This document shows positions 25,579 to 33,991 of a stretch of DNA of 64,000 bases, in pieces. Positions within the stretch are counted from its first letter, which is position 1. Every line of letters starts with the position of its first letter. The DNA is from Halococcus qingdaonensis (GTDB lineage: Archaea > Halobacteriota > Halobacteria > Halobacteriales > Halococcaceae). A program made the position numbers and the translations under genes. Below the pieces are notes generated by a model. The model did no database searches. It saw nothing but the letters and a program-made list of their open reading frames with translations, and was not told where the DNA came from. The stretch is taken from the NCBI RefSeq assembly GCF_024508235.1, contig NZ_CP101943.1, forward strand, positions 1 through 64,000, read 5' to 3'.

Positions 25579-26783
25579 GGCAGTTGCTCCCAGTGTTCGA
25601 CGGCGACGGTCTCGCCGGCCGGCAGCCCCTCGCTCGATTCGGGGACGACGACCCAGCCGTCGGCGAGCGCGACGCTCGACAGGACACCCGCGCCGCCCGT
25701 CCGCACCGGCACGGCCACCGAATCGTCACCCTCTTCGTTCAACTCGACGCGCGCGAATGTCCGCGTCCCGGGCTCGCTCGGCAGTTTCGCGTCGAGTCGT
25801 GCTTCGGTCGCCGGCTGCGAATCGAGCGGAAGACGACCGATCCGCTTGAGCGCCGGTCGGAGCAACTGCACGGCGGTGACGATGGCCGCGACCGGGTAGC
25901 CCGGCAGTGCGAGCACGGGCGTGTCCTGGACGATCCCGATCCCGACCGGATGGCCCGGTTCGAGCGCGACGCCGTGGACCAGGAGTTCGCCGAGTTCGTC
26001 GATGATGGTGGGCACGAGATCGCGCTCGCCGACCGACGATCCGCCCGTAGCAACCACGATGTCCTTCGTCAGGTCGCGCTCGATGGCCGCCCGCAGCGCC
26101 GCCCGGTCGTCGGTGACGACCTCTCGGTAGGTCGCCTCGCCGCCCCAGCGCTCGACGTATCGCGAGACGGTGAGCCCGTTGGTCTCGATCGTCTCGCCCG
26201 CTTCCGGCTCGTGCTGGACGAGCTCCTCGCCGGTCGGGATCACGCCGGCGGTCGGCGGGTCGTACGTCTCGATCTCCCGCACGCCAACCGATTTCAACAG
26301 TCCGAGATCGGATGGACGGAAGCGATGGCCGGGCTCGTAGAGGCGTGTTCCCGCTTCGACGTCCTCACCGACGGGTGCGACGTTCGCCCCTTCGGCGACC
26401 GGCTCGTGGATCTCGATCTCCTCGCCGATCGCTTTTGTCCGTTCGACCATCACGACCGCGTCCGCTCCTGCAGGAAGTTCGCTGCCGGTGTGGACCCACG
26501 TTCCGGCTCTCGGGTTCGTCGTCTCGGCACGATCGAGAACGGCCGGCGAGCGCTCGCTCGCGCCGAAGGTGTCGCGTGCGCGCACCGCGAACCCGTCCAT
26601 CGCCGCGCGCTCGTAGTGGGGCACGTCCCGCCGGGCATCGATCGCCGTCGCGAGAACGCACCCGTCGACCGCTTCGAGCCGGCGCGTCGTCGTGCGGTCG
26701 GTCGGCGCGAGGCGCTCTTCGAGACGCTTGCGCGCCTGATCGAGGCGCGTCAATTGCTTGAACCCCGCGGTGGCGTCGCTCAT
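25575..26783 (-). CDS. moeA: MoeA, molybdopterin molybdenumtransferase
   Basis: A 402-residue MoeA, which inserts molybdate (or tungstate) into adenylylated molybdopterin. Motifs: ERAAMDGFAVRA (near 58-69), GSELPAGADAVVMVE (near 97-111), PTGEELV (near 182), GGSSVGERD (near 249-257) and LPGYPVAAIV (near 298). The C-terminal domain IV follows. It is first in a two-gene operon with the longer moeA, ATGA overlap at 25575-25578. Having two MoeA paralogues side by side is common in archaea. Confidence 0.93.
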   Translation of the reverse strand: MSDATAGFKQLTRLDQARKRLEERLAPTDRTTTRRLEAVDGCVLATAIDARRDVPHYERAAMDGFAVRARDTFGASERSPAVLDRAETTNPRAGTWVHTGSELPAGADAVVMVERTKAIGEEIEIHEPVAEGANVAPVGEDVEAGTRLYEPGHRFRPSDLGLLKSVGVREIETYDPPTAGVIPTGEELVQHEPEAGETIETNGLTVSRYVERWGGEATYREVVTDDRAALRAAIERDLTKDIVVATGGSSVGERDLVPTIIDELGELLVHGVALEPGHPVGIGIVQDTPVLALPGYPVAAIVTAVQLLRPALKRIGRLPLDSQPATEARLDAKLPSEPGTRTFARVELNEEGDDSVAVPVRTGGAGVLSSVALADGWVVVPESSEGLPAGETVAVEHWEQLP

Positions 26784-26822
26784 GGACGCTCTACGGACGG
26801 CAGTACAAAAACGTCTGGCGGG

Positions 26823-27146
26823 TCAGTGTAGGCCGGCGACGAGGATCGTCTCTTGGCGGACGACGAACTCCGGAGCGGACGAATCCCGCGTGTCGACGGT
26901 GAGGCTCGCGGCCCCGCCGTTGTCGACGTGGAGCTCGACCCGCAGCGTCCCGCTGTCGATCCCGGCCGACTCGATGGCGTACTGGCTGTCGCCGGCGACG
27001 GTGTGGCTGGCCGTGTTGACCACGCCGTCACCGCCGGTGATACGTACGTCGAGCGCGTGGGCGGCGTCGTCCTCGTTCCGAAGCACGACCGCAGGAGGGG
27101 TCCGTCCGTCGTTCGCCTCAATGCCGTTGCGCGGGGCCTGCGTCAT
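26823..27146 (-). CDS. Small beta-rich protein, unknown function
   Basis: A 107-residue soluble protein of alternating beta pattern (AVVLRNEDD, LDVRITGGDG, LRVELHVDNGG, SLTVDTRDS, EFVVRQETILVAG), suggesting an immunoglobulin-like or jelly-roll sandwich. No Cys, no signal peptide, no catalytic motif. I do not recognise the family. It lies 40 bases upstream of the moeA pair on the same strand, and is divergent from hsp20. Confidence 0.5.
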   Translation of the reverse strand: MTQAPRNGIEANDGRTPPAVVLRNEDDAAHALDVRITGGDGVVNTASHTVAGDSQYAIESAGIDSGTLRVELHVDNGGAASLTVDTRDSSAPEFVVRQETILVAGLH

Positions 27147-27208
27147 TACTGTTCAGGATGACCGTGTCAGACAAGAAGGGTCCCGATGGTTGTGGACGGT
27201 TTCCCACT

Positions 27209-27228
27209 GTTTCGGACCGTTTCGGACC
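27209..27228 (+). repeat. Tandem 10-base repeat in hsp20 upstream region
   Basis: gtttcggacc occurs twice in direct tandem about 75-95 bases before the hsp20 start, followed by a partial third copy (gttc). It could be a regulator site for the heat-shock gene or for the divergent gene; this is inference from position. Confidence 0.5.
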
Positions 27229-27302
27229 GTTCACCGATGGGATCGTCCGTTTCGACGGCCGCTATCGGGGGGTTTTTCGCCGTGGCGCTGCTTTGTCGCA
27301 CC

Positions 27303-27686
27303 ATGTCCGCGCTGTCGAACGCGCTGGGTGATCTCCCGGACCCGGTGTTCGCCGACCTGTACGAATCCGAGACGACGTATCTCATCGTCATCGACCTGCC
27401 CGGCGTGAGCAGCGAGACGCTCGACGTCCGGACGGAGGGAACGCACCTCCACATCGAAGCGCGTCGGGAGAAGAACCTTCCGATGGACTTTCGCTACCTG
27501 CGCGAGGATCGCCCGCTCTTTCTCGACACCGACCTCCCGCTGCCGCCGACCGTCGTCGCGAGCGAGGCCGACGGCTCGCTCGATCGCGGCACGCTCACGC
27601 TCCGCCTGCCGAAGCGCGAGGGCACCGACGAGACGACGATTCCGATAACGACCGGCGAGGGGCCGGGGTCGGCTGCCGAGACGTGA
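27303..27686 (+). CDS. Hsp20/alpha-crystallin family small heat-shock protein
   Basis: A 127-residue small heat-shock protein. The alpha-crystallin domain spans about residues 15-115: YLIVIDLPGVSSETLDVRTEG, HIEARRE, and the last strand GTLTLRLPKREGTD with the usual LxLxLP form. It should form oligomers that hold unfolding proteins. ATG 27303 is chosen since the frame upstream is a hydrophobic, unconserved extension. ubiB starts ten bases later, so the two are probably one transcript. Confidence 0.82.
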   Translation: MSALSNALGDLPDPVFADLYESETTYLIVIDLPGVSSETLDVRTEGTHLHIEARREKNLPMDFRYLREDRPLFLDTDLPLPPTVVASEADGSLDRGTLTLRLPKREGTDETTIPITTGEGPGSAAET

Positions 27687-27696
27687 GGGTGCCGCA

Positions 27697-29481
27697 GTGA
27701 ACGTCCGTGCGTACGGGCGATTTTTCGTCGTCGTCCGCCAGTTCTTCCCGCTGATCGTCGCCTATCTGCGCGATCGACGGCGCTACATCCTCTTCGGCGA
27801 ACAGCGCGAGGTCACGAGCGCCATGCGTCGCGAGCGCGCGCGAACGCTGCTCGATACGCTGTTGACGCTGGGCCCGACGTTCATCAAACTCGGTCAGATT
27901 CTCTCGACGCGGCCGGATGTCCTCCCGCCCGAGTACGTCGCCGAGTTCTCGAAGCTTCAGGACGAGGTGCCGCCGGCCGACTGGAACGAGGCCGAAGTGG
28001 TCATTCGTGAGGAGCTCGGCCCGGCCGAGGAGGCCTTCGACAGTTTCGACACCGACGCCATCTCCGGAGCGAGTCTCGGCCAGGTCTATCGGGCCGAACT
28101 CGACGGCGAGCAGGTCGCCGTGAAGGTCCGCCGGCCGGGCATCGAGGAGCTCGTCGAGGCCGACCTCAAGGTGATCAAGTGGAGCCTGCCGATCATCATT
28201 CGGTTCATCGGCGAGGCACGCTCGTTCTCGCTCGAAACGCTCGCCGACGAGTTCGACACCACGATCCACCAGGAGATCGACTACGCGCGCGAGGCACGGA
28301 TGTTGGAGGAGATCAAGGCGAACTTCGTGGGCAACGACGACATCCGCATCCCGAGCGTCGTCGAGAGCCACTCGACGCCGAGCGTGCTCACGATGGAGTA
28401 CGTGAGTGGGACGAAGGTGACCGATACCGACGAACTCGACGCGATGGGCATCGATCGGACGGGACTCGCCGAACGCCTCGAACGCATCTACCTCCAGATG
28501 ATCGTCGACGACGGCGTCTTCCACGCCGACCCCCATCCGGGCAATCTCGCGGTCAAGCCCGACGGCACGCTCGTCTTCTACGACTTCGGGATGAGCGGTC
28601 ACGTCGAGGGCTACGTCCAGGAGAAGATCGTCGAGTTCTACATCGGCATCGCCAACCAGGACATCGACGCCATCCTCGATGCACTCGTCGAGATGGGCAC
28701 GCTGAGCCCTGAGGCCGACCGCGAGACGATGGGCAACGTGATGGAGCTCGCCATTCAGGACGTGCGTGGCGAGGAGGTCGAACAGTACCGCATCCAGGAG
28801 GTCGTCGGCCAGGTTGAGGACACGATCTACGAGTTCCCGCTGCGCCTGCCCGCCAATCTCGCGCTGGTGCTCCGCGTCGCGACGGTCGTCGAGGGGGTCT
28901 GTGTTACGCTCGAACCGAACTTCGATTTCATCTCGGTCGCCACCGACTACCTCGTCGAGGAGGGCTATCGCGAGGAGGGGATCAAACAGTTCCTCGAAAA
29001 CCGCGGCGAGGAGGTCCAGGACCTCGCAGAGGCGGCGATACGCACCCCGCCCAAACTGGAGCGGACGCTCGATTCACTGAATCAGGGCGAGCTCTCGGTG
29101 CATGCCGATCTCGACGACACCGACGGCCTGTTCGAGTCGCTCGCCAACCGTCTCATCTTCGGCGCGCTGTTGACCGCGGGCGTCATCTCGACGGCGATGC
29201 TCTACTCCTTTGCGACCACGGGCGCGACCGTCGTCGCCGCCGCCTTCTCGATCGGTGTCGCGCTCTTTCTCGTGCGTTCGTTCCGGAGCGGGCGCTCGGG
29301 GACGCGGGCGACCCCGGAGTTCACCCGGCAGGGACTCAGCCAGCAGCGCCCGAGCGAGGCGGAGGGAACCGGCGGTATCGAGGCGATGGCCGAGGCGGGT
29401 GAGGGCACGGAACCAGGGCCGGAATCGGAGCCGGTGGGAGCACCGACGGGTGACCCCGAGGGTGAGATCGAAACCGATTGA
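27697..29481 (+). CDS. ABC1/AarF/UbiB-family atypical kinase
   Basis: A 594-residue ADCK/UbiB protein. After KLGQILSTRPDVLPPEY (near 66-82; the KxGQ motif), it has the Ala/Gly-rich nucleotide loop GASLGQVY (near 123), VAVKVRRPG (near 139-147), catalytic HADPHPGNL (near 274) and DFGMSG (near 294). Two C-terminal transmembrane helices lie near 490-530, then an acidic Gly/Glu tail. The family is needed for isoprenoid quinone synthesis or lipid handling in bacteria; in haloarchaea menaquinone or membrane-lipid roles are possible. GTG start at 27697, ten bases after hsp20. Confidence 0.88.
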   Translation: MNVRAYGRFFVVVRQFFPLIVAYLRDRRRYILFGEQREVTSAMRRERARTLLDTLLTLGPTFIKLGQILSTRPDVLPPEYVAEFSKLQDEVPPADWNEAEVVIREELGPAEEAFDSFDTDAISGASLGQVYRAELDGEQVAVKVRRPGIEELVEADLKVIKWSLPIIIRFIGEARSFSLETLADEFDTTIHQEIDYAREARMLEEIKANFVGNDDIRIPSVVESHSTPSVLTMEYVSGTKVTDTDELDAMGIDRTGLAERLERIYLQMIVDDGVFHADPHPGNLAVKPDGTLVFYDFGMSGHVEGYVQEKIVEFYIGIANQDIDAILDALVEMGTLSPEADRETMGNVMELAIQDVRGEEVEQYRIQEVVGQVEDTIYEFPLRLPANLALVLRVATVVEGVCVTLEPNFDFISVATDYLVEEGYREEGIKQFLENRGEEVQDLAEAAIRTPPKLERTLDSLNQGELSVHADLDDTDGLFESLANRLIFGALLTAGVISTAMLYSFATTGATVVAAAFSIGVALFLVRSFRSGRSGTRATPEFTRQGLSQQRPSEAEGTGGIEAMAEAGEGTEPGPESEPVGAPTGDPEGEIETD

Positions 29482-29486
29482 AAGGA

Positions 29487-29559
29487 TGCGTCAGCCGCGA
29501 TTTGAACGCGGGTCATCAGCATGGGAAGCTGAGGTGATACCAGGCTACACCACTGACGC
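29487..29559 (-). tRNA. tRNA-Gly (anticodon CCC)
   Basis: A 73-base cloverleaf on the minus strand. The acceptor stem GCGTCAG (29559-29553) pairs with CTGACGC (29494-29488), with discriminator A at 29487. The anticodon stem TCAGC / GCTGA encloses loop TTCCCAT, giving anticodon CCC. The T arm is CCGCG TTCAAAT CGCGG. No intron is seen and CCA is not encoded. The tRNA starts six bases after the ubiB stop on the opposite strand. Confidence 0.92.
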
Positions 29560-29906
29560 GCGTTCCACGCTTGTGCGACCGGCATCATAACGATACCGGT
29601 CACGATCCACAACTGGTTGCAACGCAGTTCGCGTTGTCGGTGGAGTGAAACAAAACGTTTTTGGCCCACCGTAACCCGTAGCCGATAGGCTGGCAGCGGA
29701 CCAGTCTGGAAAACCCCGAAGACAGGGTGATGCCACGCAACGGGGTCTTTTTTGCCGGTTGCGAACCTGCCTCCGAGCGGGAGCACCGTCGTCCCAACCA
29801 TCGCTTTTGGGTCATCTGTAATGAGCTTTGTGGGGGTTTCGGTCGTCGATCGGATATACCGATTTGCCGGCAGTAGCGTTTTCCGCCGGTCGGCGTTTTC
29901 GGGTGT
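29560..29906. other. Intergenic region between tRNA-Gly and the AI-2E-family gene
   Basis: No protein gene is supported in these 347 bases. The left part should hold the tRNA promoter (minus strand). The middle contains a small inverted repeat near 29618-29635 (caacgc / gcgttg) and a hairpin plus T-run at 29713-29753 on the plus strand, which could end a short untranslated RNA. The right part has a TATA-like ggatatacc near 29853 and gcgttttc near 29895. Confidence 0.55.
29713..29753 (+). terminator. Hairpin with T6 run, no obvious upstream gene
   Basis: accccg (29713-29718) pairs with cggggt (29741-29746), followed by c and six T. No plus-strand protein gene precedes it within 230 bases, so it may end a small RNA or be a bidirectional punctuation mark after ubiB. 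Confidence 0.4.
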
Positions 29907-31109
29907 ATGGAGATCGATCGACCTGGCGATCGCTCACGGCTCGGCTGGTGGCTGCTCGGCCTCGTGGTCGCGGCGACGGTGCTGTTCGTCGGCTACTCGT
30001 TCGTCGGAACGTTCGTGCTCGGCCTGTTCGTCTACTACGCCGTCCGACCGGTGAACCGCCGGCTTGAAAATCATCTGTCGAGCGGCCTCTCGGCCGCGCT
30101 GACGATGGTCGTCGTCGCGCTGCCGGCACTGCTGCTCGGCGCGTATCTCGTCGTCATCGGTCTCGGCCAGCTCAGCTCGCTCCAGGGGACGCCCGTCGCT
30201 GAGTACACGAAGTTCCTCCAGCCGTATCTCGATGTCTCGCAACTCCAGGGTGGGCCCGTCGACGCGCTCACCGTCCTCAGAAATCGGTTGAGCCAGTCCG
30301 GCGTCCTCCAGAAGGTGCTCAACCAGGGGCTGGGCGTGCTCTCGACGCTCTCCGGCGGCCTGCTCCACGTCTTCCTCTCGCTCGCGTTTGCCTTCTATCT
30401 TCTGCGCGACGAACACGACCTCGCGGCGTGGTTTCGTGCCGAGGTCGGCGATCGAGGAACGGCCCAGCACGCCTTCCTCTCGGCGATCGACCGCGATCTC
30501 CACTCGGTCTATTTCGGCAACGTGCTCACCGTGTTGCTCGTCGCGGTCGTGGCCGTCGTCGTTTACAACGGACTGAACGCCGTCGCGCCGGCGCAGCTCT
30601 CGATCCCGTTGGCGACGGCACTCGCGCTGGCGACCGGGCTCGCGAGCTTCGTCCCCATCGTCGTCGGCAAACTCGTCTACGTCCCTCTCGGCCTCTATCT
30701 CGCTGTACAGGCGTTTCGGACCGATCCCACGCTGCTCTGGTTTCCGGCTCTCTTTTTCGTCGTCTCGTTCGTCCTCCTCGACATGCTGCCGGTCATGTTT
30801 CTCCGGCCGTATCTCTCGGGCCAGAGCCTCCACACCGGGCTCGTGATGTTCGCCTATGTCCTCGGGACGGTCCTGTTCGGCTGGTACGGCCTGTTCTTCG
30901 GCCCGTTAGTCGTCGTGTTCGTCGTCCAGTTCATCAACGTCGTGTTGCCGGAGCTGTTTCATGGGCACTCGGTCGGGCCGGAGACGAGTTCGGCTACCAA
31001 TGTCGGTTCCGTGCCAGCCGATACGGCCACGACGAGCGAGCCGTCCGATGGAGCGGACGATACGGCCACGACGAGCGACGCGGCCGACGGGGCGAGCGAC
31101 GCGGGCTGA
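29907..31109 (+). CDS. AI-2E transporter (PerM) family membrane protein
   Basis: A 400-residue polytopic protein with about eight transmembrane helices (residues about 13-55, 60-85, 140-165, 205-350). The family fold (PF01594 type) is seen in paired N-terminal helices, a soluble loop (about 90-140) and the C-terminal helical bundle with the SFVPIVG-like segment ASFVPIVVGKLVYVPLG. Members export autoinducer-2 or act as Na+/H+ antiporters; the substrate here is unknown. The last 50 residues are a low-complexity tail with a 13-residue repeat (DTATTS...). ATG 29907. Confidence 0.85.
   Translation: MEIDRPGDRSRLGWWLLGLVVAATVLFVGYSFVGTFVLGLFVYYAVRPVNRRLENHLSSGLSAALTMVVVALPALLLGAYLVVIGLGQLSSLQGTPVAEYTKFLQPYLDVSQLQGGPVDALTVLRNRLSQSGVLQKVLNQGLGVLSTLSGGLLHVFLSLAFAFYLLRDEHDLAAWFRAEVGDRGTAQHAFLSAIDRDLHSVYFGNVLTVLLVAVVAVVVYNGLNAVAPAQLSIPLATALALATGLASFVPIVVGKLVYVPLGLYLAVQAFRTDPTLLWFPALFFVVSFVLLDMLPVMFLRPYLSGQSLHTGLVMFAYVLGTVLFGWYGLFFGPLVVVFVVQFINVVLPELFHGHSVGPETSSATNVGSVPADTATTSEPSDGADDTATTSDAADGASDAG
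31020..31077 (+). repeat. 39-base direct repeat in transporter tail
   Basis: gatacggccacgacgagcg occurs at 31020-31038 and again at 31059-31077, a 39-base period that is a multiple of three. It encodes two DTATTS-type units in the hydrophilic C-terminus of the AI-2E-family protein. Confidence 0.8.
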
Positions 31110-31241
31110 ACGCCAGCTATCGACCGTCCCACCGTCCGTTCGTCGATCCGACGGTCGTGGATGTCGTAGGGGAACGGACGCTACCCGGATCGATCATGCA
31201 AATTCTTTATCACTGGTACGCTCGTGTGTCCATCCGTCCCA

Positions 31242-31595
31242 ATGTCCGACAACTCTTCGCCCGCCGAGCGGACGGCCGCCGACGCGATCGATCCGTCGGT
31301 TCCGAGCACTGGGGACGCCAGAAAGCAACATCTGATGGGCTGTCTCGGTCGTTTTTTCTATCCCGTCGAGCTCGCCACCCTCGCGACGTACGTCGTGGCG
31401 AGCGAGCGCACGACCGCACTCGAATCGGTGAGCGACGACGAGCGGACGCGCGTCGCGATCCGCCTCCATCACGTCCACATCCCCGAACTCGTCGAGCGCG
31501 ATCTCGTCGAGTACGACCCCGAAAGCCGGATGGCGATCGCGGCATCGGACTCGACCGCCGCGCCGGAACGCTCGCGGTGGTCGAACGTCCCCTGA
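31242..31595 (+). CDS. DUF7344-type winged-helix protein
   Basis: A 117-residue protein. After a disordered N-terminus (residues 1-35), the segment FFYPVELATLATYVVASE, ERTRVAIRLHHVHIPELVERDLVEYDPES (split over two helices and a wing) matches the haloarchaeal winged-helix family catalogued as DUF7344 (from memory), usually linked with signalling or transcription. A TATA-like tctttatc lies about 35 bases before the ATG. No target can be named. Confidence 0.6.
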   Translation: MSDNSSPAERTAADAIDPSVPSTGDARKQHLMGCLGRFFYPVELATLATYVVASERTTALESVSDDERTRVAIRLHHVHIPELVERDLVEYDPESRMAIAASDSTAAPERSRWSNVP

Positions 31596-31676
31596 CGCGC
31601 CTCGCCACGCGTTTTTCGTCGGCCGATCGCCGTCGCTATCCCTGCTATCATCGGTCGTAACGTCGTATCCTGCTAT

Positions 31677-32576
31677 TCAGTTCGGTGGCGTCAGATCGCG
31701 GCCGAACTCGTCGAAGACGTCGAGCGCCGGCGGAAGATCGGTTTCGAGACGACGCTGCTCGCGGCGGTCGGTGTTCGCGTCCTCGATCGGCTCGGCGACC
31801 GACTCCCAGCCGGGTTTGACGCGGATCGATGTCGCGGGCGTCCCGACGGCGACGTGGTGGGCCGGCACGTCGCGCTGGAGGACGGCCTTCGCACCGAGCA
31901 TCGCGTTCTCGCCGAGACGCACGCCGGCCCGGACCATCGAGTCGTAGCCGAGGCGGACGTCGTCGTCAACGATCGTTCGGAAGTTCTCGATATCGGTCTG
32001 GTCGACGAGGTCGTGATCGTGGCTGTAGATGTGGGCGTCGTCGGCAATACTTACCCGGTCACCGATGGCGAGCTCTCCCCGATCGTCGAGATGGACGTCG
32101 TCGTGGATCACCGTGTTGTCGCCCATCGTGATGTTGTGGCCGTAGGTCATCGAGATTCCCTTGAACAGCCGGAGGTTCTCGCCCGCCTCCGCGAAGAGGT
32201 GATCGGCGAGCATCGCCCGAAAGCGCAGCGCGAACTCGACGTTGTCGGCCATCGGCGTGGCGTCGAACTGCCGCCAGAGCCACTGGAGATGCTTCGAATC
32301 CTCGAATTTCTCCTCGTCCTTTTCGGCGTAATATTCGCTTTCGAGCGTCGCGTTGCAGGGGTCGTAGCCCTGCAATCGCACCCGCTCGACCGGCGAGACG
32401 TCTTCCCCGTCCAGGAACCGTCGGTAGGCGTCGCCGTCGCCGTAGAGGCCGGCGAGCGTCTCGGCGACCACGGTACAGGTGTCTTCGGGTCCCGAGAGCC
32501 GCTCGTCGACGTCGGTGAGGAACTCCTCCAGGCCGGCTTCGGCGGCCGCCGGCAGCGTCACGTGGCGTTTCGTCAT
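31677..32576 (-). CDS. Left-handed beta-helix acyltransferase
   Basis: A 299-residue protein of the hexapeptide-repeat acyltransferase superfamily. Residues about 20-120 are helical and contain PCNATLESEYYAEKDEEKFEDSK-like maltose/galactoside acetyltransferase start features (YDPCN); residues about 130-250 carry imperfect [LIV]GxxxxI repeats (GDNTVIHDDVHLDDRG, GDRVSIADDAHIYSHDHD, LGENAMLGAKAVLQRDVPAHHVAVGTPA). The catalytic His is likely in YSHDHD. It probably transfers an acetyl group to a sugar or small acceptor. It stands alone, facing the DUF7344 gene. Confidence 0.82.
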   Translation of the reverse strand: MTKRHVTLPAAAEAGLEEFLTDVDERLSGPEDTCTVVAETLAGLYGDGDAYRRFLDGEDVSPVERVRLQGYDPCNATLESEYYAEKDEEKFEDSKHLQWLWRQFDATPMADNVEFALRFRAMLADHLFAEAGENLRLFKGISMTYGHNITMGDNTVIHDDVHLDDRGELAIGDRVSIADDAHIYSHDHDLVDQTDIENFRTIVDDDVRLGYDSMVRAGVRLGENAMLGAKAVLQRDVPAHHVAVGTPATSIRVKPGWESVAEPIEDANTDRREQRRLETDLPPALDVFDEFGRDLTPPN

Positions 32577-32724
32577 CGCCGAGAATTGTGATTCCGGGCC
32601 AATATGGCTTCCGTCATTGGCACTGATATGCCATGGTTGATGATATTAGTTTCCATGACGTTCGTGCTGTTGACGGTTCGGGAGGGGGGCGTGAGGGAGG
32701 TCGCAGAGAGGGGACGCGTACGAG

Positions 32725-32733
32725 TATTTATAT
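32725..32733 (+). promoter_or_regulatory. TATA box of the Cas4-like gene
   Basis: tatttatat lies 24-32 bases before ATG 32757 and fixes that start; the frame upstream is not coding. Confidence 0.7.
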
Positions 32734-32756
32734 CGGATGACACAGCCAGCCGCCAT

Positions 32757-33419
32757 ATGGGCAAACACGCTTTCAGCGACCTCAAATCCGCCGCCTACTG
32801 CCCACGGCAGTGTTACTATCGCCAGCAGGACGACGATCGCGGACCACCGCCAGCGGTCGAACAGCGCCGCGAACTCGCCTTCCGGTACGACGAGCTCCTC
32901 GCCGGGGCGGATCTCGCCGACGCACCGATCGCGGTCACGCCGACCCAGCTCAGGACGAACCTCTCGTGTGCGAAAGCTCGCTTCGACGCCTTCGACGAGC
33001 TCAGCGATCCCGCAGCTCGGGACGTGCTCCTCACGGGCAAGGACTGTCGCGGCATCGCCCACAAGATTTTAGCGCTCGACACGCCCGTCCCATCGCTCGT
33101 TTCGGCCGGCAGCCCACCTGAAAACGGTGTTTGGAAGCCTCAAACTGTGCACGCCGTCGCGGCCGCGAAGGCGCTCGCCTACGAACGCGAGACGCCCGTC
33201 GAGCGAGCGTTCGTCGAGTACCCGACCTACGGCGTGATCCGCGAAGTGGCGCTGACGACGCGGCGGAAGGCGGCCTACCGGACGGTGGTCCGCACGCTCG
33301 AGTCGATCGATGGTCCGCCGCCGCGCCTCGACGATCGCTCGAAATGCGAGCCATGCGAGTACCGCGAGGAGTGTGGCGTGAAGACGCGGTCGCTGCGCTC
33401 GTTGCTCGGCCTCGGCTAG
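32757..33419 (+). CDS. Solitary Cas4/Dna2-like Fe-S nuclease
   Basis: A 220-residue DUF83/Cas4-family protein. Cys15 and Cys19 (YCPRQC) with a C-terminal trio near 198, 201 and 207 (KCEPCEYREEC) give the four-Cys iron-sulphur cluster layout of Cas4. The PD-(D/E)XK core is divergent: RAFVEYPTYGVIREVAL, near 149-165, holds candidate acidic residues. No cas1, cas2 or CRISPR array is near, so this is a Cas4-like gene outside a CRISPR locus, of a kind found in many haloarchaea, with a possible role in DNA end processing. It overlaps tsaC by four bases, tail to tail. Confidence 0.8.
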   Translation: MGKHAFSDLKSAAYCPRQCYYRQQDDDRGPPPAVEQRRELAFRYDELLAGADLADAPIAVTPTQLRTNLSCAKARFDAFDELSDPAARDVLLTGKDCRGIAHKILALDTPVPSLVSAGSPPENGVWKPQTVHAVAAAKALAYERETPVERAFVEYPTYGVIREVALTTRRKAAYRTVVRTLESIDGPPPRLDDRSKCEPCEYREECGVKTRSLRSLLGLG

Positions 33420-33991
33420 TCGAGCCACGCCTCGATATCCGCGACCTGTGCCCCACGGCGGTGGATCGTGCCCGAGGAGACATCGACGACGCTGCTCTCG
33501 GTGCCCGGACATTCGCCATCGTCGAGGACGGCCCCGCAGGCCGTCCGCACCGATTCGCCGATCTCCGTGACGCGTCGCGCGCTCGGCTGCCCGCTCACGT
33601 TCGCGCTCGTCGAGGTGGCCGGGCCGCTTTGTTCGAGGAGTTCCTGCGCCACCGGCTGATCGGGCACGCGTACCCCCACTCGGGAGCGGCCGGCGGTCAG
33701 CACGTCCGGCACTTCCGGCCCCGCCTCGACGAGCACGGTGACGGGACCGGGCAGGAACTCGTGCATGAACCGCTGCTCGCGCTCGGTAGGCTCGGTGTGT
33801 GCGAGCGCCGCCGCGACGGTTGGCACGGCCAGCGAGATCGGCTTCTCGTGCGAGCGGCCCTTGACCGCGAAGACCCGTTCGACGGCGTCGGCGTCGAGCG
33901 CGTCGGCAGCGAGCCCGTAGACCGTCTCGGTCGGATAGACGACGAGCCCGCCCTCGCGGACGGTCTCGGCGGCAGCTGCAACGTCCGTCAT
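33416..33991 (-). CDS. L-threonylcarbamoyladenylate synthase (TsaC/YrdC)
   Basis: A 191-residue YrdC-domain enzyme that makes threonylcarbamoyl-AMP for the t6A37 modification of ANN-decoding tRNAs. Motifs: YPTETVYGLAADA (near 19-31), FAVKGRSHEKPISL (near 41-54) and TSTSANVSGQPS (near 131-142). It lacks the extra Sua5 C-terminal domain, so it is the short TsaC form. It is last in a three-gene minus-strand operon: glutaredoxin, redoxin, tsaC, with ATGA overlap to the redoxin. Confidence 0.92.
   Translation of the reverse strand: MTDVAAAAETVREGGLVVYPTETVYGLAADALDADAVERVFAVKGRSHEKPISLAVPTVAAALAHTEPTEREQRFMHEFLPGPVTVLVEAGPEVPDVLTAGRSRVGVRVPDQPVAQELLEQSGPATSTSANVSGQPSARRVTEIGESVRTACGAVLDDGECPGTESSVVDVSSGTIHRRGAQVADIEAWLD

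Noticed and set aside
32757-33419. A CRISPR-Cas locus around the Cas4-like gene
   Set aside because: There are no repeats, cas1, cas2 or effector genes within the window; neighbours are housekeeping and redox genes.
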